Assembly (NCBI RefSeq): GCF_014243395.1
Contig: NZ_JACLCP010000001.1
Location: 1,601,189 to 1,665,188, forward strand
Origin: Winogradskyella flava
GTDB taxonomy: Bacteria; Bacteroidota; Bacteroidia; Flavobacteriales; Flavobacteriaceae
Direction: 5' to 3'
Length of the DNA stretch: 64,000 bases
The translations under genes and the position numbers were made by a program. Below the pieces are notes generated by a model that ran no database searches, was not told the DNA's origin, and saw only the letters and a list, made by a program, of their open reading frames with translations. Shown here piece by piece: positions 63,901-64,000 of this stretch; the stretch's first letter is position 1; each line of letters opens with the position of its first letter.

Positions 63901-64000
63901 GGAACAGGAGTTACGGATAATGGTGATGGAACGGCAAGTTTCGATCCAAGTGGTTTGAGTGGGGCACAAACCGTGACCTATAGTTATACGGACGGTAATA
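57910..64000 (+). CDS. Giant secreted Asp-rich modular adhesin-like protein (partial)
   Basis: The frame from the ATG at 57910 has no stop to the right edge (over 2,030 codons). A signal peptide (FFFLFFSFTCFLSAQ) precedes a ~290-residue N-terminal domain. Then come Asp-rich calcium-binding-like repeats (DTDSDGDGCPDANEAY, LDSDNDGIYDVDE) alternating with three copies of a ~190-residue module (59035-59583, 61525-62097, 62632-63204) containing FTFSQPVYNVNFKIGGLD. A cadherin-like stretch (about 60090-60390) and Ig-like domains (from about 63460, YQWYISTDNGATFT) follow. The style is that of Flavobacteriaceae cell-surface proteins with a C-terminal T9SS type B signal, which would lie beyond the window. 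A gliding or adhesion role is inferred. Confidence 0.85.
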   Translation, partial: MKISTRFSKCKLSFFFLFFSFTCFLSAQNAVDSWTITTQSATDSDSYIAGGQNHQYGQGDEVTISSVTWNGSVFTIPFASQFYLFRRDDIASNAQGVAVLGDKASIFYERTGASNFIFGPGLPGTPGAIDLETILKEPIINRGALDVFRNQGTNGAGEGPSNIERIDVVFPSLRVDNTGDLDLNGFLASEKNGNNTFKAAAILSIDGAGNPTSFGNLVTINNAAYGEPTVDSFNPARAYSFMEDTNSDNQPVRVGGNSERMGLSIITFNDLGIGAGQTFYGIAFFGDDVFDSDDLLDPTSFPDDTTTGADIHGALGSLVTATGFDPADDDGDGVSNSNDICANGDDNINNDGDAYPDACDADDDNDGILDINELNCSPGFVTLGQTFNDNSSDPVIVNNIYAYGGVNVDATFDLRGSATWNGGVEDDTAVGVAGSYINTQPNNTDFPNGDVAVYTYTFSQPVYNVNFKFGGLDFEDRADFVASNGVQNVPVSISDINLGADLTITGQSAVSSASGANAPANSIAVEIVGPVTQIEITVGKNLSDSNNVTMQFYELSYCVPLDTDSDGVYDIFDLDSDNDGIYDVDEAGNGALDTNNDGVVDANDTGFADTDMNGADDTAEVVTPVDSDPANNDGPDFQDTDSDGDGCTDANEAYGNESADGGDGGQFGVDPAASNPTNGLVTEAGVNYALGTNTNVTDALIDLACTSNDDDGDGNPNGTDPNPNTPTASDDSGFALLDTPNSIDILFNDDYLDNLDGNNLGTTTITDTGAGTAGGTITFDADAGTLIYTPLDSEAGTTVTVVYEVCNDSNGPLVCSTATVTIVIEDDLDNDGIGDSADDDNDNDGITDANECAAAIIPPFNISSGASTSFNMESSIGMILDISSIDNNFNIEINGTLLAPQDIEFSRNASTFVVGDSFPIFASDNNGYGQGGIGGVWTLNFNNANPSFLQMRLIISETGAVTLLAKRDNDPSTELEEMIVDPTTPQFNTITWNTSGNNTIVVSQLNTSPPTFLYASASGCPDSDGDGVSDNLDLDADNDGIYDVDEAGNGALDTNNDGVVDSNDTGFSDLDNNGADDDAELVTPVDSDPANNDGPDFQDTDSDGDGCPDANEAYSYATAAGSDNGQFGEPDPASVNATNGLVTETGVNYLYGTNAAVTDPNISICGPDPCDALTSGNLDTDNDGITDYCDSDDDNDGILDIRDLDCASGPLALGQTFADNTGSNFNTEFITNIYEYGGASATFEYEPFGGSAWAGAGITNQNNPAILPDGEYINTIADGTTFPGNDFVRYAFTFSEPVYNVNFKIGGLDDFERVDLTAANGTENVPVNMSDINVGAGLILGGQTAITGASATANAPSNSINIEVFGPVTQIVIIAGKENGDELATVNLQFYEMQYCVALDTDNDGVNDIVDLDSDNDGIYDVDEAGGQDVDNDGMADGAVDPSTGIPASAGTGLDPIDTLNDMTFDYQNTDSDGDGCPDANEAYGNVNAAGADGGQFGFPDPPNVDASGLVDLFRLVNYDLGTNTAVTDPLITTACEPCDAMASGNTDSDGDNVSDICDVDDDNDGILDVDEQDCSSGPLALGQTFADNTGSNFNGESIPNVYNYGGASVTFGYEPFGGSAWAGTGITSENNPAIMPDGEYINTIADGTTFPEGEVVRYSFTFSQPVYNVNFKIGGLDDFERVELTAANGTENVPVNISDINVGVGLTLGGQTAITGASATANAPSNSINIEVLGPVTEVVIFAGKQDGNELGTVNLQFYEMQYCVAIDTDFDGIIDSLDVDSDNDGCPDAVEASGDFVQNDLTTDNNLADADEGVVDGNGLPIEDTNGVDISSNVPQLTSGAVTVSETITLTSISTNPGTVVCAGEDVAFTANASGIRVTDFGTTGGTGDDTTENLLASELLYQWYISTDNGATFTAIGGETNATLNVNNIAAATPAVQYRVEVTSANNSCPEELTETITVNDLPTVEAGTYAALCEDATAITLTGTPTDANGTWSGTGVTDNGDGTASFDPSGLSGAQTVTYSYTDGN
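59035..59583 (+). repeat. Adhesin module, copy 1
   Basis: A 183-residue copy bounded by Cys (NCSPGFVTLGQTF to LSYC). It shares GGVNVDATF, FTFSQPVYNVNFKFGGLD, NVPVSISDINLGA, NAPANSI and QFYELSYC with copies 2 and 3 but has clearly diverged. Confidence 0.8.
59584..59950 (+). repeat. Asp-rich linker of the adhesin, copy 1
   Basis: It encodes LDTDSDGVYDIFDLDSDNDG, YDVDEAGNGALDTNNDGVVD and PVDSDPANNDGPDFQDTDSD. It recurs almost unchanged at 60967-61330 and partly at 62098-62500. The D-x-D-x-D-G spacing is that of thrombospondin-3-like calcium sites. Confidence 0.75.
60967..61330 (+). repeat. Asp-rich linker of the adhesin, copy 2
   Basis: It encodes CPDSDGDGVSDNLDLDADND, YDVDEAGNGALDTNNDGVVD and PVDSDPANNDGPDFQDTDSD, nearly the same as copy 1, including long stretches of near-identical DNA with mostly third-base changes. 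Confidence 0.75.
61525..62097 (+). repeat. Adhesin module, copy 2
   Basis: A 191-residue copy (DCASGPLALGQTFADNTGSN to EMQYC), the same length as copy 3 and nearly identical to it in protein and DNA. Confidence 0.85.
62632..63204 (+). repeat. Adhesin module, copy 3
   Basis: A 191-residue copy (DCSSGPLALGQTFADNTGSN to EMQYC). It follows copy 2 at a period of 1107 bp (369 codons, linker included) and shares most codons with it, implying a recent duplication or ongoing gene conversion. Confidence 0.85.

Overview
The window is an AT-rich segment of a chromosome from the Bacteroidota, almost certainly a marine-type member of the Flavobacteriaceae. The evidence is the promoter style (-7 elements of the form TAnnTTTG with a -33 TTG, seen before many genes), the lack of strong Shine-Dalgarno sequences, Flavobacteriaceae-type families (DUF2851, DUF3467, DUF1343/NamZ, an AGCS symporter with an N-terminal export-like segment), the block xer recombinase - hpf - tRNAs - tuf - tRNA-Trp - secE - nusG - rplKAJL - rpoBC, and a giant Asp-rich surface protein of the kind exported by type IX secretion (T9SS).

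Layout. Bases 1-3264 hold a small operon with a winged-helix regulator, two small genes and kdsA (KDO synthesis for lipopolysaccharide). Bases 3457-17558 run from typA into a surface-glycan locus. It has a small membrane protein, a kinase-like/methyltransferase fusion, a membrane sulfatase/phosphotransferase-like enzyme, a FemAB/GNAT-like acyltransferase, a sugar aminotransferase, two tandem Wzx flippases, four glycosyltransferases on both strands, and a FdtA-type dTDP-ketosugar isomerase. No Wzy polymerase or O-antigen ligase is visible. ftsE heads the minus-strand operon that carries two of the glycosyltransferases.

Bases 18480-41598 are mixed envelope and metabolic genes: a 1007-residue TPR protein with a plug-less outer-membrane barrel, an amidohydrolase lipoprotein, a frameshifted lipocalin-like gene, a methyltransferase, a YkgJ protein, a sterol-desaturase-family enzyme, a GDPD, a NamZ muramidase, a LolC/E-type permease, a CBS-like PLP enzyme, a PspC protein and K+ channel, an AGCS symporter, a helix-hairpin-helix protein, an acyl-CoA dehydrogenase and a Xer recombinase. 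Several intergenic gaps here carry short palindromic repeats, and one repeat appears to have become part of the namZ coding sequence.

Bases 41642-55059 are the translation/transcription core: five tRNAs, tuf, secE, nusG, four ribosomal proteins, rpoB and rpoC, with several intercistronic hairpins. DUF3467, an iron-sulfur protein and prfC follow. From 57910 to the right edge runs one open reading frame of more than 2,000 codons, a secreted multi-module adhesin-like protein with a triplicated ~190-residue module and Ca-binding-like Asp repeats. Its promoter is embedded in an inverted repeat.

The less described candidates are the kinase-methyltransferase/sulfatase trio with tandem flippases, the giant adhesin with its regulated-looking promoter, the TPR/barrel pair, and the repeat-derived insertion in namZ. 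Functions are read from sequence alone; no database search was run.
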